64,000 nucleotides of DNA from Roseiarcus sp963779095 (GCA_963779095.1 CAVZWU010000020.1:1-64000), one strand, 5' to 3'; counted from the stretch's first letter, positions 16,958-26,057 are shown. Notes: generated from the letters alone by a model not told the origin. Program-made: numbers and translations.

Positions 16958-17497
16958 AGGCTTGGCGCGTGAGAGCGCGCTCGCGCGGCGGGCGGCTTCG
17001 AGGAAATCGGGGGCCGCGTCGGGCGATCGGGGGCCGCCCGCGGAGGCGACGCGCACCCCCTTGACCCCCGCCGCCAGGGCCGCCCCCATATCGGCGTCGC
17101 TGTCGCCGATGACCACGGCCCCGGCGGGGTCGAAGCCCAGGTCTCGCATCGCGTTTCTGATCATGCCCGGCGCCGGCTTGCGGCATTCGCAGCCGTCGCC
17201 GGGGCCGTGCGGGCAGAAATAGATCGCCTCGAGTCGCACACCCCCCTCGGCCAGCATGGAGAGGAGCCGGTCGTGAATCCGCTCGAGCGTCGCGACGTCG
17301 AAATAGCCGCGCGCGATGCCTGACTGGTTGGTGATCAAAACCAGCCCGAAGCCTGCGTCGCGCAACAGGCGGAGCCCCTCAATCGCGCCCGGAGCGAATT
17401 CGATTCCGTCCGGATCGCTCAAATAGACCTTGTCGACGATGATCGTTCCATCGCGATCGATGAGCGCGAGCCGCCTCGGCGCGGCGGTTTCTTTCAT
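16955..17497 (-). CDS. gmhB: D-glycero-beta-manno-heptose-1,7-bisphosphate 7-phosphatase-like HAD hydrolase
   Basis: A 180-residue HAD phosphatase starting at MKETAAPRRLALIDRDGTI (GGAGA upstream). IDRDGTI supplies the nucleophile and acid aspartates. LITNQSGIARGYF is the second motif and VVIGDSDADMGAALAAG holds the final Asp pair. YFCPHGPGDGCECRKPAPG carries the Cys-His zinc loop characteristic of GmhB and related histidinol-phosphate phosphatases. A role in heptose (LPS core) synthesis fits the glycan island. The IS5 element ends exactly at its stop codon, so the native last residues may have been altered. Confidence 0.82.
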   Translation of the reverse strand: MKETAAPRRLALIDRDGTIIVDKVYLSDPDGIEFAPGAIEGLRLLRDAGFGLVLITNQSGIARGYFDVATLERIHDRLLSMLAEGGVRLEAIYFCPHGPGDGCECRKPAPGMIRNAMRDLGFDPAGAVVIGDSDADMGAALAAGVKGVRVASAGGPRSPDAAPDFLEAARRASALSRAKP

Positions 17498-17672
17498 CAG
17501 GTCTCCCCGGCGCAGGCGCGCGAAATCAATGACATATAGGGCGCGCGGCGATCCTATACCTGGCCTTGACCAGGCTGTCAGACTTGAGATCGCTGGCTGG
17601 CGCCAGCGCCCTGACATCGGCAGCGCGCTAGCCCGATTCGCCGGACTACGCCTTTTGGCGCGGCGGCCCCCC

Positions 17673-17942
17673 TCAGTTCAACCGGAACTCGGCTCCGACA
17701 GCCTTGATTTCGGCCGGCTTGATCAGGCGCGCATGCGCCACCGTCACAGAATGGAGCAGCCCGTCGAGCTCGCGCGCCCAGAAGTCGAGGAATTTCCTCA
17801 GTTCGGGGAAATGGGGGTGCAGATCGTGCTGCTGCCAGATGTAGTTCTGCAAAATGTCCGGATGATCGGGCATGCGGTAGAGAATGTTGGCGGTGGTGAG
17901 GCCGTATCCTTCAAGTTGGCGGCGAAAGTGGACGCTGGCCAT
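17673..17942 (-). CDS. usg: Usg family protein
   Basis: An 89-residue protein starting at MASVHFRRQLEGYGLTTANI. It continues LYRMPDHPDILQNYIWQQHD, FPELRKFLDFWARELDG and LHSVTVAHARLIKPAE. These blocks match the alphaproteobacterial Usg family (first noted next to tryptophan genes in Caulobacter). Molecular function is unknown. It is a single gene here, with a dyad symmetry ~90 bp upstream. Confidence 0.88.
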   Translation of the reverse strand: MASVHFRRQLEGYGLTTANILYRMPDHPDILQNYIWQQHDLHPHFPELRKFLDFWARELDGLLHSVTVAHARLIKPAEIKAVGAEFRLN

Positions 17943-18032
17943 GCGGTTTCTCCAAAGGCTGGCGAGGCGAGATGGTACACTTGGTACGCTTCTTGGCAAT
18001 CCTTTGTTCCGCAAAAACTGTGCCAGATCATG

Positions 18033-18050
18033 GTGTTAGCAGCATAACAC
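18033..18050. promoter_or_regulatory. Dyad GTGTTA-N6-TAACAC between usg and the baeRF gene
   Basis: GTGTTA (18033-18038) and TAACAC (18045-18050) form an exact 6-6-6 inverted repeat in the divergent usg/baeRF promoter region (17943-18242). Nearby GGTAC direct repeats (17974, 17984) add to a site-rich stretch. An operator is possible; no gene or RNA is seen in the rest of this gap. Confidence 0.35.
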
Positions 18051-18242
18051 AGAGAGTGCTAGTTTTTCCGTTTACCTGCGCGCGCCGGGGCGGCGGCCTG
18101 GTTGTCCTTTCCGTTCTCTTGCTCGGCGCCGAGCAGCAGGAGGCGCTTCCAGGAGCGCCGGCCAATTTGCACTGAAATGCGCCGTTGAGGATGGCGCGCG
18201 GCGTGCTAAGGAAGCCGCCCTTATCCTCCCTGAGACAAGTCC

Positions 18243-19364
18243 ATGCTCCATATTGATCTGCCGACGCGCGCCGAGATCGAAAAGCTCGCGGGCCATCGCG
18301 GGAGCCCGTCGGTGTCGATTTATCTGCGCACGACCCCGGTCACGCGCGAGACGCCGGGGGACCGGATCGAACTCAAGAACCTGCTCAAGACCGCAATCGC
18401 CCAGATGGAGGCGTCCGATACGCCCAAGCGCGCCATCTGGCCGATCGAGCAAAGCGTCGAGGCGCTGATCGGCGATGACGCCTTCTGGATCGGGCAGGCG
18501 AACAGCCTCGCCATCTTCGTCACGCCCGAGCGAATCCGCACTTTCCGCCTGCCCAATCACCTGAGCAACGCGGTCGAGGTGTCCGACCGTTTTCATCTCA
18601 AGCCCCTGATGCGCTCGGTGACCTTCCCCCACAACGCCTATGTGCTCGCGATCAGCATGGGCGCGGTGCGGCTGATCGAAGTCTCCGCCGACCTGCCGCC
18701 AGAGAAAGTCAAGGTTCACGGTCTGCCGGCCGGAGCCGCCGACGCCGCCGGGCGGCGCAGCCATCTGGAGAAGAGCGGCGACATGGTCAGCGGCGAGGCG
18801 ACCAGCGAGCACGCGATTCTGACCCGCTACGCCCGCGCGGTCGATCACGCCTTGCGCCCGGCGCTGGCGGGGCACGAGCGGCCGCTGATCGTGGCGGCGG
18901 CCGAACCGATGGCCTCGATCTTCCGCAGCGTGTGCAGCTATCCGCATCTGGCCGCGAAGGGGATTTCGGGCACGAACGATCGCACGAAGGATGCCGATCT
19001 CGCGGCTTCCGCCCGCGCCGTGCTCGACGAAAACTACGCCGACGAGATCGGCCAGTTGCGCGGCCTCTACGCCGCGCGGGAGAAGCAGGGCCGCGCGACC
19101 CAGGATGTCGCCCAGGCCGCGCGCGCCGCGACCTTCGGCGCCGTCGACACGCTGATCGTCGACATGGACGCGGAGGTTCCAGGAACCGTCGCGGACGACG
19201 ACGGCGCCGTGGCCTTCGCGGCCAGCGCCGACGGCGTCAATTACAGCGTGACGGACGAGATCGCGCGGCGGGCGCTCCTGTCGGGAGCGCGGGTGGTGTC
19301 GGCGCGCCGCGCCGACGTGCCCGGCGGAGGCGATCTCACCGCCATCCTGCGCTACGCCGTGTGA
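18243..19364 (+). CDS. Bacterial archaeo-eukaryotic release-factor-like (baeRF) family protein
   Basis: A 373-residue protein starting at MLHIDLPTRAEIEKLAGHRG. SPSVSIYLRTTPVTRE at the N-terminus, LMRSVTFPHNAYVLAISMGA and VRLIEVSADLPPE in the middle, and a C-terminal FGAVDTLIVDMDAEVPG...RRALLSGARVV region fit the three-domain eRF1/Pelota-like bacterial families (baeRF). These are proposed ribosome-associated or stress proteins; no reaction is known. The subfamily is not assigned. The adjacent divergent gene is usg. Confidence 0.6.
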   Translation: MLHIDLPTRAEIEKLAGHRGSPSVSIYLRTTPVTRETPGDRIELKNLLKTAIAQMEASDTPKRAIWPIEQSVEALIGDDAFWIGQANSLAIFVTPERIRTFRLPNHLSNAVEVSDRFHLKPLMRSVTFPHNAYVLAISMGAVRLIEVSADLPPEKVKVHGLPAGAADAAGRRSHLEKSGDMVSGEATSEHAILTRYARAVDHALRPALAGHERPLIVAAAEPMASIFRSVCSYPHLAAKGISGTNDRTKDADLAASARAVLDENYADEIGQLRGLYAAREKQGRATQDVAQAARAATFGAVDTLIVDMDAEVPGTVADDDGAVAFAASADGVNYSVTDEIARRALLSGARVVSARRADVPGGGDLTAILRYAV

Positions 19365-19413
19365 TCCGCTCGGAGATGCGCTTGCGCCCAGGCGGCGGTG
19401 CGGGAAGCCGCGT

Positions 19414-21012
19414 CTATTGCGCCGGGACGCCGACCTTGATCAGCCGATAGGTGATCGCGTCGACCAGAGCCTGGAACGAGGCGTCGATGATGTTGCCTGA
19501 CACGCCGACCGTCGACCAGGTGTCGCCGTTCCCATCGCCGAACTCGATCAGCACACGCGTCACCGCGTCGGTGCCGCCCTGGAAGACGCGCACCCGATAG
19601 TCGAGAAGCTCGAGGTCCTCGATATATTTTTGGTAGACGCCGAGGTCCTTGCGCAGCGCGAGATCGAGCGCGTTGACTGGGCCGTTGCCTTCGGCGGCGG
19701 AAATGAGCCGCTCTTCGCCGATGCGGATCTTCACCACCGCCTGCGACGCTGAATAAGTGACGCCTGGCGCGACCATCTTGCGCTCGACGCCGACATGGAA
19801 ACTCTCGACCGCGAAATATTCCGGCAGGCCGCCGAGCACGCTGCGCGCCAGAAGCTCGAACGAGGCGTCGGCCGCTTCGTAAGCGTAGCCCTGCGCCTCG
19901 CGCGCCTTCACCTCGTCGAGCAGGCGCGAGAGGCGGGGATCGTCCGGCTTCGCTTCGACCCCAAGCCGCGCGAGCTCGGCGATGAGGTTCGAGCGCCCGG
20001 CCTGATCCGAGATGAGGACCGCGCGCGCGTTGCCGACGCTGCCGGGCGCGACATGCTCGTAAGTGCGCGGATCCTTGGCGAGGGCGGAGGCATGAATGCC
20101 GGCCTTGGTGGCGAAGGCCGAGGCCCCGACATAGGGCGCATGGCGGTTGGGCGCGCGGTTGAGCAATTCGTCGAAGGCGCGCGAGATCGAGGTGATCTGG
20201 CGCAGCGCCTCGGGCGTGACGCCAGTCTCGAAATGATTCGCAAGCTCCGGCTTCAAGGCGAGGGTGGGAATGAGAGTGACGAGATTGGCGTTGCCGCAGC
20301 GCTCGCCGAGCCCGTTCAGCGTGCCCTGCACCTGCCGCGCGCCGGCGCGGATGGCGGCGAGCGAATTGGCGACCGCATTGCCGGTGTCGTTATGGGCGTG
20401 AATGCCGAGTTTTTCGCCCGGAATCACACGGACGACTTCGCCGACAATGCGCTCGATTTCGTCAGGCAGCGTTCCGCCGTTGGTGTCGCAGAGCACCGCC
20501 CAGCGGGCGCCGCCTTCGATCGCAGTTTTGGCGCAGAGAAGCGCGTATTTCGGGTTGGCCTTGTAGCCGTCGAAAAAATGCTCGCAATCGACCATCGCCT
20601 CGCGGCCCGCCGCGACCGCGGCTTTCACGCTGTCGGCGATCGCCCCGAGGTTTTCCTCGAGCGTGCAGCCGAGCGCGACATGGACGTGATAGTCCCAAGA
20701 CTTCGCGACATAGACGATCGCGTCGGCGTCGGCGGCGAGCAGGCCCATGAGGCCCGGATCGTTGGCGGCCGAGCGGCCGGGCCGCTTGGTCATGCCGAAG
20801 GCGCAGAAGCGGGCATGGGTTGTGGGCTTGCGTTTGAAGAATTCCGTGTCGAGCGGATTGGCGCCCGGATAGCCGCCTTCCACATAATCGATTCCGAGCC
20901 GGTCGAGCATGGCCGCGATGTGGCGCTTGTCGTCGAGCGAGAAGTCGACGCCGGTGGTCAGCGCGCCGTCGCGCATTGTGGTGTCGAACAGATAGAGGCG
21001 TTCTCTGGCCAT
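19414..21012 (-). CDS. cimA: Citramalate synthase-type enzyme (CimA)
   Basis: A 532-residue acyltransferase of the isopropylmalate synthase family. It condenses pyruvate with acetyl-CoA to (R)-citramalate, feeding isoleucine synthesis. YLFDTTMRDGALTTGVDFS opens the TIM barrel with the catalytic RDG. EGGYPGANPLD, LGIHAHNDTGNAVANSLAA (HxH metal ligands) and GERCGNANL are family motifs. The C-terminal regulatory domain (VESFHVGVERKM) is present. Start MARERLYLF at 21012. It is last in the cysS-GNAT-cimA operon, whose genes overlap or nearly abut. Confidence 0.88.
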   Translation of the reverse strand: MARERLYLFDTTMRDGALTTGVDFSLDDKRHIAAMLDRLGIDYVEGGYPGANPLDTEFFKRKPTTHARFCAFGMTKRPGRSAANDPGLMGLLAADADAIVYVAKSWDYHVHVALGCTLEENLGAIADSVKAAVAAGREAMVDCEHFFDGYKANPKYALLCAKTAIEGGARWAVLCDTNGGTLPDEIERIVGEVVRVIPGEKLGIHAHNDTGNAVANSLAAIRAGARQVQGTLNGLGERCGNANLVTLIPTLALKPELANHFETGVTPEALRQITSISRAFDELLNRAPNRHAPYVGASAFATKAGIHASALAKDPRTYEHVAPGSVGNARAVLISDQAGRSNLIAELARLGVEAKPDDPRLSRLLDEVKAREAQGYAYEAADASFELLARSVLGGLPEYFAVESFHVGVERKMVAPGVTYSASQAVVKIRIGEERLISAAEGNGPVNALDLALRKDLGVYQKYIEDLELLDYRVRVFQGGTDAVTRVLIEFGDGNGDTWSTVGVSGNIIDASFQALVDAITYRLIKVGVPAQ

Positions 21013-21023
21013 CGGGCTCTTCG

Positions 21024-21527
21024 TCAATGTCGGGTCGGGGGCGGCGCGGGCGAAGCGCCGAGCGTCTTGGACATGGTGGTGTTGGCGAGCCACTGGTCGC
21101 CCTTGCGCACGAGGTTGCGCATTTGCGCGGCGAAACCCAGCCGCTCGAACAGGGGCTTGGCGACATCGCTCGCCTCTGTCGTCAGGCGCTTCGCGCCGCG
21201 CGCCTCAGCCAATCTCGTTAAGGCGTCGACCAGCGTCCGGCCGACGCCCTGGCGGGCGAATTCCGGATCGACGAACAGCATGTCGATCTCGTCCGCGCCC
21301 TTGAGGCTGGCGAAGCCGGCGATCGCGCCGTCGATCATCGCGATGAGGGTCAGCGCCTCGCCGAGCCTCGCGCCGAATGCCTGTGCGTCGTCGGCGCGCC
21401 CCGCCCAGGCCTCGCGCTGCTCTTCGTTGTAGTCCTCGGCGGCCAGTTCCTCGATGCTCGACCGAAAGATCTCGGCGCAGCGCTTGGCGTCGGCGGGAAG
21501 ATAGGGACGAAGGGAGACGGCGCTCAT
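21024..21527 (-). CDS. GNAT family N-acetyltransferase
   Basis: A 167-residue protein starting at MSAVSLRPYLPADAKRCAEI. DEIDMLFVDPEFARQGVGRT is the acetyl-CoA binding motif A (QGVGRT loop), and FERLGF is motif B. The ATG overlaps the cysS stop (ATGA), indicating translational coupling. Substrate unknown. The cysS-GNAT-cimA order recurs in related bacteria. Confidence 0.85.
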   Translation of the reverse strand: MSAVSLRPYLPADAKRCAEIFRSSIEELAAEDYNEEQREAWAGRADDAQAFGARLGEALTLIAMIDGAIAGFASLKGADEIDMLFVDPEFARQGVGRTLVDALTRLAEARGAKRLTTEASDVAKPLFERLGFAAQMRNLVRKGDQWLANTTMSKTLGASPAPPPTRH

Positions 21528-23071
21528 CGCTTCGGCTCCCAGGTGGTCGTCCCGTCCTTGTTGTCCTTGATGGCGACGCCGAGGTCGGCGAGTTTGTTGC
21601 GGAGGCGATCGGATTCGGGCCAATTCTTAGCGGCGCGGGCGGCGGAACGTTCGGCTACGATCGCCTCGATCTGCGCCGTGTCCATATCGATTGGTCTAAC
21701 CCTTACGCTTTCTGCGTATTCAGTTCGAGTTCTATACAGGAAACCAAGAAGGTTTGCACTAGATCTAAGTGTAGCAAGTGCGTCAGGCGGTGGCTCCTTA
21801 TCAAGCGATCGGATTATTCGTATATCGACCGCCAATTCATCAATATGTTGTATAGCTTCATGGGTATTCAAATCGTCCGATAGAGCAGCAACGACCTTTG
21901 GAGAGGGTTCGGCTGGGCCGATGGCGGAGTTACCGATTGCGTGGTACCAAACATTTAGCTTGTCTCTTGACTCTTTGAGCGCACGCTCTGTCCAGTCGAT
22001 TGGCTGACGATAGTGGGTGCGCAGCATTGCGAGGCGGATCGCTTCTCCAGGCCAAAGCCTATAACCGAGTTCAGTTTCTTCAAGCAGCTCGTGGATGGTG
22101 ACGAAGTTGCCGGCGCTCTTCGCCATCTTCTCGCCTTCGACCTGCAAGAAGCCGTTATGCATCCAGACATTGGCCATGGCGCGCGAATGGAAGGCCGAGC
22201 AGGATTGCGCGATCTCGTTCTCGTGATGGGGAAAAACGAGGTCGATCCCGCCGCCGTGAATGTCGAACACGTTGCGGCCCGGGTCGTCGCACTCAAGGCC
22301 GCCGCCGAACGGCTCGAGCAAGGTCGCCATCGACATGGCAGAGCACTCGATGTGCCAGCCGGGCCGGCCCGGCGCAGCGGTTCCGGCCGGGCTCGGCCAG
22401 CCCGGCTCGTTCGGCTTCGACGGCTTCCATAAGACAAAGTCCATCGGGTCGCGCTTGTAGGGGGCGACCTCCACCCGCGCGCCGGCCAGCATCTCGTCGA
22501 GCGAGCGATGCGCGAGCGTCCCGTAGCGCGGCGCGAACGCAAGCGCATCCATAGCCGAGGGCGAGAACAGCACGTGATCCTCCGCGACATAGGCCACGCC
22601 GCGGGCGATCAGCCGCTCGATCATCGCCCGCATCGTGTCGATATATTGGGTGGCGCGCGGCTCGTGGGTCGGCGGGAGGCAGCCGAGAGCGGCGACATCC
22701 TCGTGAAACTGGCGCTCCGTCGCCGCCGTTACTTTGGCGATCGCCTCGTTGAGTGGGAGAGCGGGAAAGTCGCGGGCGGCGCGCGCGTTGATCTTGTCGT
22801 CGACGTCGGTGATGTTGCGGGTGTAGATCACATGGTCTGGCCCATAAATGTGGCGGAGAAGCCGGAACAGCACGTCGAACACGATCACCGGCCGCGCGTT
22901 GCCGATATGGGCGAAGTCGTAGACGGTGGGGCCGCAGACATACAATCGCACCGCCTTCGGGTCGATCGGCTTGAAATCCTGCTTGGCGCGGGCGAGCGTG
23001 CTGTAGAGGCGCAGCGGAACGCGCTTCGCCTCGGAGGGCGTCTCATCCTGGGGTCGGGGCGGCGGCTTCAT
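21524..23071 (-). CDS. cysS: Cysteine--tRNA ligase
   Basis: The enzyme charges tRNA-Cys. The 515-residue protein has LYVCGPTVYDFAHIGNARP (HIGH motif as HIGN plus the zinc-binding Cys), WHIECSAMS and HGGGIDLVFPHHENEIAQS (remaining zinc ligands). KMAKSAGN is the KMSKS loop. The C-terminal helical domain includes LAVDIRIIRSLDKEPPPD. A segment from about 21690 to 22080 is markedly poorer in G+C (about 50%) than the rest (over 60%), yet stays in frame, suggesting a recombined mosaic gene. The start lacks an obvious ribosome binding site; a downstream start is possible because family homology begins near residue 20. Confidence 0.93.
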   Translation of the reverse strand: MKPPPRPQDETPSEAKRVPLRLYSTLARAKQDFKPIDPKAVRLYVCGPTVYDFAHIGNARPVIVFDVLFRLLRHIYGPDHVIYTRNITDVDDKINARAARDFPALPLNEAIAKVTAATERQFHEDVAALGCLPPTHEPRATQYIDTMRAMIERLIARGVAYVAEDHVLFSPSAMDALAFAPRYGTLAHRSLDEMLAGARVEVAPYKRDPMDFVLWKPSKPNEPGWPSPAGTAAPGRPGWHIECSAMSMATLLEPFGGGLECDDPGRNVFDIHGGGIDLVFPHHENEIAQSCSAFHSRAMANVWMHNGFLQVEGEKMAKSAGNFVTIHELLEETELGYRLWPGEAIRLAMLRTHYRQPIDWTERALKESRDKLNVWYHAIGNSAIGPAEPSPKVVAALSDDLNTHEAIQHIDELAVDIRIIRSLDKEPPPDALATLRSSANLLGFLYRTRTEYAESVRVRPIDMDTAQIEAIVAERSAARAAKNWPESDRLRNKLADLGVAIKDNKDGTTTWEPKR

Positions 23072-23490
23072 CGGCGATTCTTGTCGGCGTGATCTTCATG
23101 AAGGCGAACGAACGGACGTCGCCGGGTGGCCGGATGATCGCTTCTCGATGGCTTTGGGGAAATTGAGGAGACGCGAACCAGCCAGCTGGGAACTAGCGGC
23201 TAATGATGCAAATCCGGATAATGGGACAGGCGGGCGTCATGGCGCCCATGCAATGGAGAGGCCGGGCTCCGTTGTCAAGACTGCGTCCGCGCGTGAAACC
23301 GCAAACCGCCCCGCTGCGCCTCGACAAATCCAGGAGCGGCCAATCGCCTGTCGAGAACGGGCGGTGTTTGTCGGAAACAATGCCTTGCAGAAATCTGAAA
23401 TAGAGGCTATATGATTCTGTTGAACGGAATCAACCCGCTTGCGACCGGCGCCGGCGGGAACGCGGGCGCGTGTAAGCTTGAGGGATTTAG
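23072..23490. other. Divergent intergenic region, no gene
   Basis: The region between cysS and arginase up to repeat copy B shows no coding frame I can support. Around 23415 the sequence is locally AT-richer (aatagaggctatatgattct), which could hold promoter elements for either flanking gene. Confidence 0.4.
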
Positions 23491-23645
23491 GCTACAACCT
23501 CACGCGCGAGTCGGGGCGGGGGAAATTTTTTTCACTTTTTTCGGCTGCAACCCATTGAAAAGTCCCAATTCCAGAAACTAAAAGAAAGCGAAAGAAAGCA
23601 AAGGAAAGCAATTTTGCTTTCGTCCGCTTGCTTTTTGTTTTCGCC
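23491..23645 (+). repeat. Dispersed hairpin/decamer-array repeat, copy B
   Basis: cTACAACCTCACGCGCGAG is followed by a T-rich run and CGGCTGCAACCCATTGAAAA-type core (23543-23562), matching the conserved module of copy A. The array differs in sequence but keeps the 10-bp step: aaagaaagcg, aaagaaagca and aaggaaagca at 23581, 23591 and 23601. Inverse units follow (gctttc 23616, gcttgc 23626, gttttc ~23637). GAAAGCAA (23604-23611) pairs with TTGCTTTC (23614-23621). This copy lies upstream of arginase, between divergent genes, and has no T-run after its stem. Confidence 0.75.
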
Positions 23646-23794
23646 GATCTCGCCCTCAGGTTGTATCTGGGCGCGCCGACCGCCCTGCGCCGGGACGCCC
23701 TGCGCGGGTCCCCCAGAGGGCGGCCCGTTTTGCTTCGTTTGGCGCAATATTCCCCTCTCGGGCGCCCCGGCTCTAGAATGGCGTCTTCGGGTTC

Positions 23795-24817
23795 ATGGCG
23801 AAGGGGGCGATCTTGAGCCGGAAGACGAGCGGCGAGACCGACCGGGGTGGCAAGCCGGCGGAGCCGCCTCGGCAGGCGATCACCATCATCGGCGCGCCGG
23901 TCGAAGCCGGGGCGAGCGTCCCCGGCGCGGCGATGGGCCCGGCCATGCTGCGCACCGCGGGCATCGCGAAGCCGCTCCGGGACCTCGGCTACGACCTCGA
24001 CGACCGAGGCGATCTCGCTCCGCCTGCTCCCCTGATCCACGCGCCCGCGCCCGAAGGCAAAGCGAATCGGTTCGCCCATGTCGCGGCCTGGGCGCGGCTG
24101 CTCGCGCGAGAGACCTACGCGATCAAGCGCTCCGGGCGGACGCCGATCGTGCTCGGCGGCGATCACAGCCTGGCGATGGGGTCGATCAGCGGGGTGGCGC
24201 GCCATGCAGCCGAGGCGGGGCGCGAGCTGTTCGTCCTCTGGCTCGACGCCCATTCGGACTTCAATACGCCCCTGACCTCGCCGTCGGGCAACATGCACGG
24301 CATGTCGCTCGCGATGCTGTGCGGCGAGCCTGGCCTCGAGGCGGTCTTTGGCGACGAGACGCATGGGCTCATCGATCCCGGCCGGCTGCACCTCTTCGGC
24401 ATCCGGTCGATCGACTCGGGCGAACGGCGGCTCCTGCAGGACCGCGGCGTCGACGTGGTCGACATGCGCAGGCTGGACGAAGACGGTTTCGCCGTCTCGA
24501 TCCGCCGCATCATCGACCGGGTCAAAGCCCGCGACGGCCTTCTGCATGTCAGTCTGGATGTCGACTTTCTCGATCCCATGATTGCGCCGGGCGTCGGCAC
24601 CGCCGTCCCCGGCGGGGCGACCTACCGGGAAGCGCATCTTGTCATGGAATTGTTGTACGAATCCGGGCTCAAGCCCTCGCTCGATCTGGTCGAGCTCAAT
24701 CCGTTCCTCGACGAGCGCGGCAAGAGCGCGCTCCTGCTGGTTGACCTCACCGCAAGCCTGTTCGGGCGGCAGGTCTATGCGGTGGCGCGCGAGATTGCGC
24801 GGCCGGAGGCAGGTTGA
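23795..24817 (+). CDS. rocF: Arginase
   Basis: A Mn-dependent ureohydrolase splitting arginine into ornithine and urea. The 340-residue protein contains the metal-site motifs VLGGDHSLAMGS, LWLDAHSDFNTP and SLDVDFLDPMIAPG. The arginase-type SPSGNMHGM stretch separates it from agmatinase. It ends with LVDLTASLFGRQVYAVA. The first ~25 residues (SRKTSGETDRGGKP) lie outside the family core. The gene stands alone, with repeat copy B 150 bp upstream. Confidence 0.92.
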   Translation: MAKGAILSRKTSGETDRGGKPAEPPRQAITIIGAPVEAGASVPGAAMGPAMLRTAGIAKPLRDLGYDLDDRGDLAPPAPLIHAPAPEGKANRFAHVAAWARLLARETYAIKRSGRTPIVLGGDHSLAMGSISGVARHAAEAGRELFVLWLDAHSDFNTPLTSPSGNMHGMSLAMLCGEPGLEAVFGDETHGLIDPGRLHLFGIRSIDSGERRLLQDRGVDVVDMRRLDEDGFAVSIRRIIDRVKARDGLLHVSLDVDFLDPMIAPGVGTAVPGGATYREAHLVMELLYESGLKPSLDLVELNPFLDERGKSALLLVDLTASLFGRQVYAVAREIARPEAG

Positions 24818-25032
24818 ACGCTCCGGCTGTGGCGAGGAGGCGAAATATCTCGATAACAAACTGATATAGCCATAGTTTTTCTTCACGGGATCGCGCGGGC
24901 GCCGAATTCTTCCGGGCTCACCGCCAAAAGTTTGGCTTGATCGCGTGCATCGATAGGCCGATAGCTCACGGCGAAACGATGAGGCCATCCGCGAGCGAAG
25001 GGCGGCGGGCCACGAACTGCGAAAGAAACTCA

Positions 25033-25998
25033 ATGGCGCGCAAGAAGATAGCTTTGATTGGGGCCGGTCATATCGGCGGCACGCTGGCGCATCTGGCGGC
25101 GATCAAGGAACTGGGCGACATCGTTCTCTTCGACATCATCGACGGGGTGCCGCAGGGCAAGGCGCTGGACTTGGCGGAATCGACCTCCGTCGAGGGCGTC
25201 AATGCGCGACTTTCCGGCGCGAGCGACTATTCTGCGATCGCCCGCGCCGATGTCGTGATTGTCACCGCCGGCGTGCCCCGCAAGCCCGGCATGAGCCGCG
25301 ACGACCTGCTCGGCATCAATCTCAAGGTCATGGACGCGGTCGCCGTCGGCATCAAGACGCACGCCCCGGATGCGTTCGTCATCTGCATCACCAACCCGCT
25401 CGACGCCATGGTTTGGGCGCTGCAGAAGGCCTGCGGATTGCCGCCGAACAAGGTCGTCGGCATGGCCGGCGTGCTCGATTCGGCCCGCTTCCGCTATTTT
25501 CTGGCCGAGGAATTCCAGGTTTCGGTCGAGGACGTGACCGCCTTCGTGCTCGGCGGCCATGGCGATGACATGGTCCCCTCGGTGCGATATTCGACGGTGG
25601 CTGGCATTCCGTTGCCAGACCTTGTCAAAATGGGCTGGACGACGCAGGCCAAGCTCGACGCCATCGTCGAGCGCACCCGCAAGGGCGGGGGCGAAATCGT
25701 CAACCTGCTCAAAACCGGCTCGGCCTTCTACGCCCCGGCGGCTTCGGCGATCGCGATGGCGGAATCCTATCTCAAGGATCAGCGCCGCGTGCTGCCATGC
25801 GCGGCGCGCCTGACCGGCCAATATGGCGTCAATGACGCCTACGTCGGCGTTCCCGTGGTGATCGGCGCGAACGGGGTTGAGCGGATCATCGAGATTGCTT
25901 TCGACGAGAGCGAAAAAGCGATGTTCGCGAAGTCGGTCGCCGCGGTCCAGGCTTTGATGGAGGCCTGCAAGGCTATCAATCCTGCGCTTGCCGCCTGA
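25033..25998 (+). CDS. mdh: Malate dehydrogenase
   Basis: NAD-dependent oxidation of malate to oxaloacetate. The 321-residue protein is of the LDH-like MDH type common in alphaproteobacteria. NAD motif IALIGAGHIGGTLAHLA; substrate-binding PRKPGMSRDDLLGIN; ITNPLDAMVW; catalytic VLGGHGDDMVPS with the active-site His. Start MARKKIAL at 25033 (weak GAAAG upstream); longer upstream starts would add non-conserved sequence. First gene of the TCA cluster, 59 bp before sucC. Confidence 0.97.
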   Translation: MARKKIALIGAGHIGGTLAHLAAIKELGDIVLFDIIDGVPQGKALDLAESTSVEGVNARLSGASDYSAIARADVVIVTAGVPRKPGMSRDDLLGINLKVMDAVAVGIKTHAPDAFVICITNPLDAMVWALQKACGLPPNKVVGMAGVLDSARFRYFLAEEFQVSVEDVTAFVLGGHGDDMVPSVRYSTVAGIPLPDLVKMGWTTQAKLDAIVERTRKGGGEIVNLLKTGSAFYAPAASAIAMAESYLKDQRRVLPCAARLTGQYGVNDAYVGVPVVIGANGVERIIEIAFDESEKAMFAKSVAAVQALMEACKAINPALAA

Positions 25999-26057
25999 TC
26001 GTCACACTTGACGCCCTGAGCCGGCTGAGCGTTGGTTTCTTTGAGGTTTTCACCGCC

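Noticed and set aside
23492..23794. Minus-strand gene running through repeat copy B
   Set aside because: The open frame is low-complexity Lys/Arg-Ser sequence from the A/T-rich array and has no conserved features.
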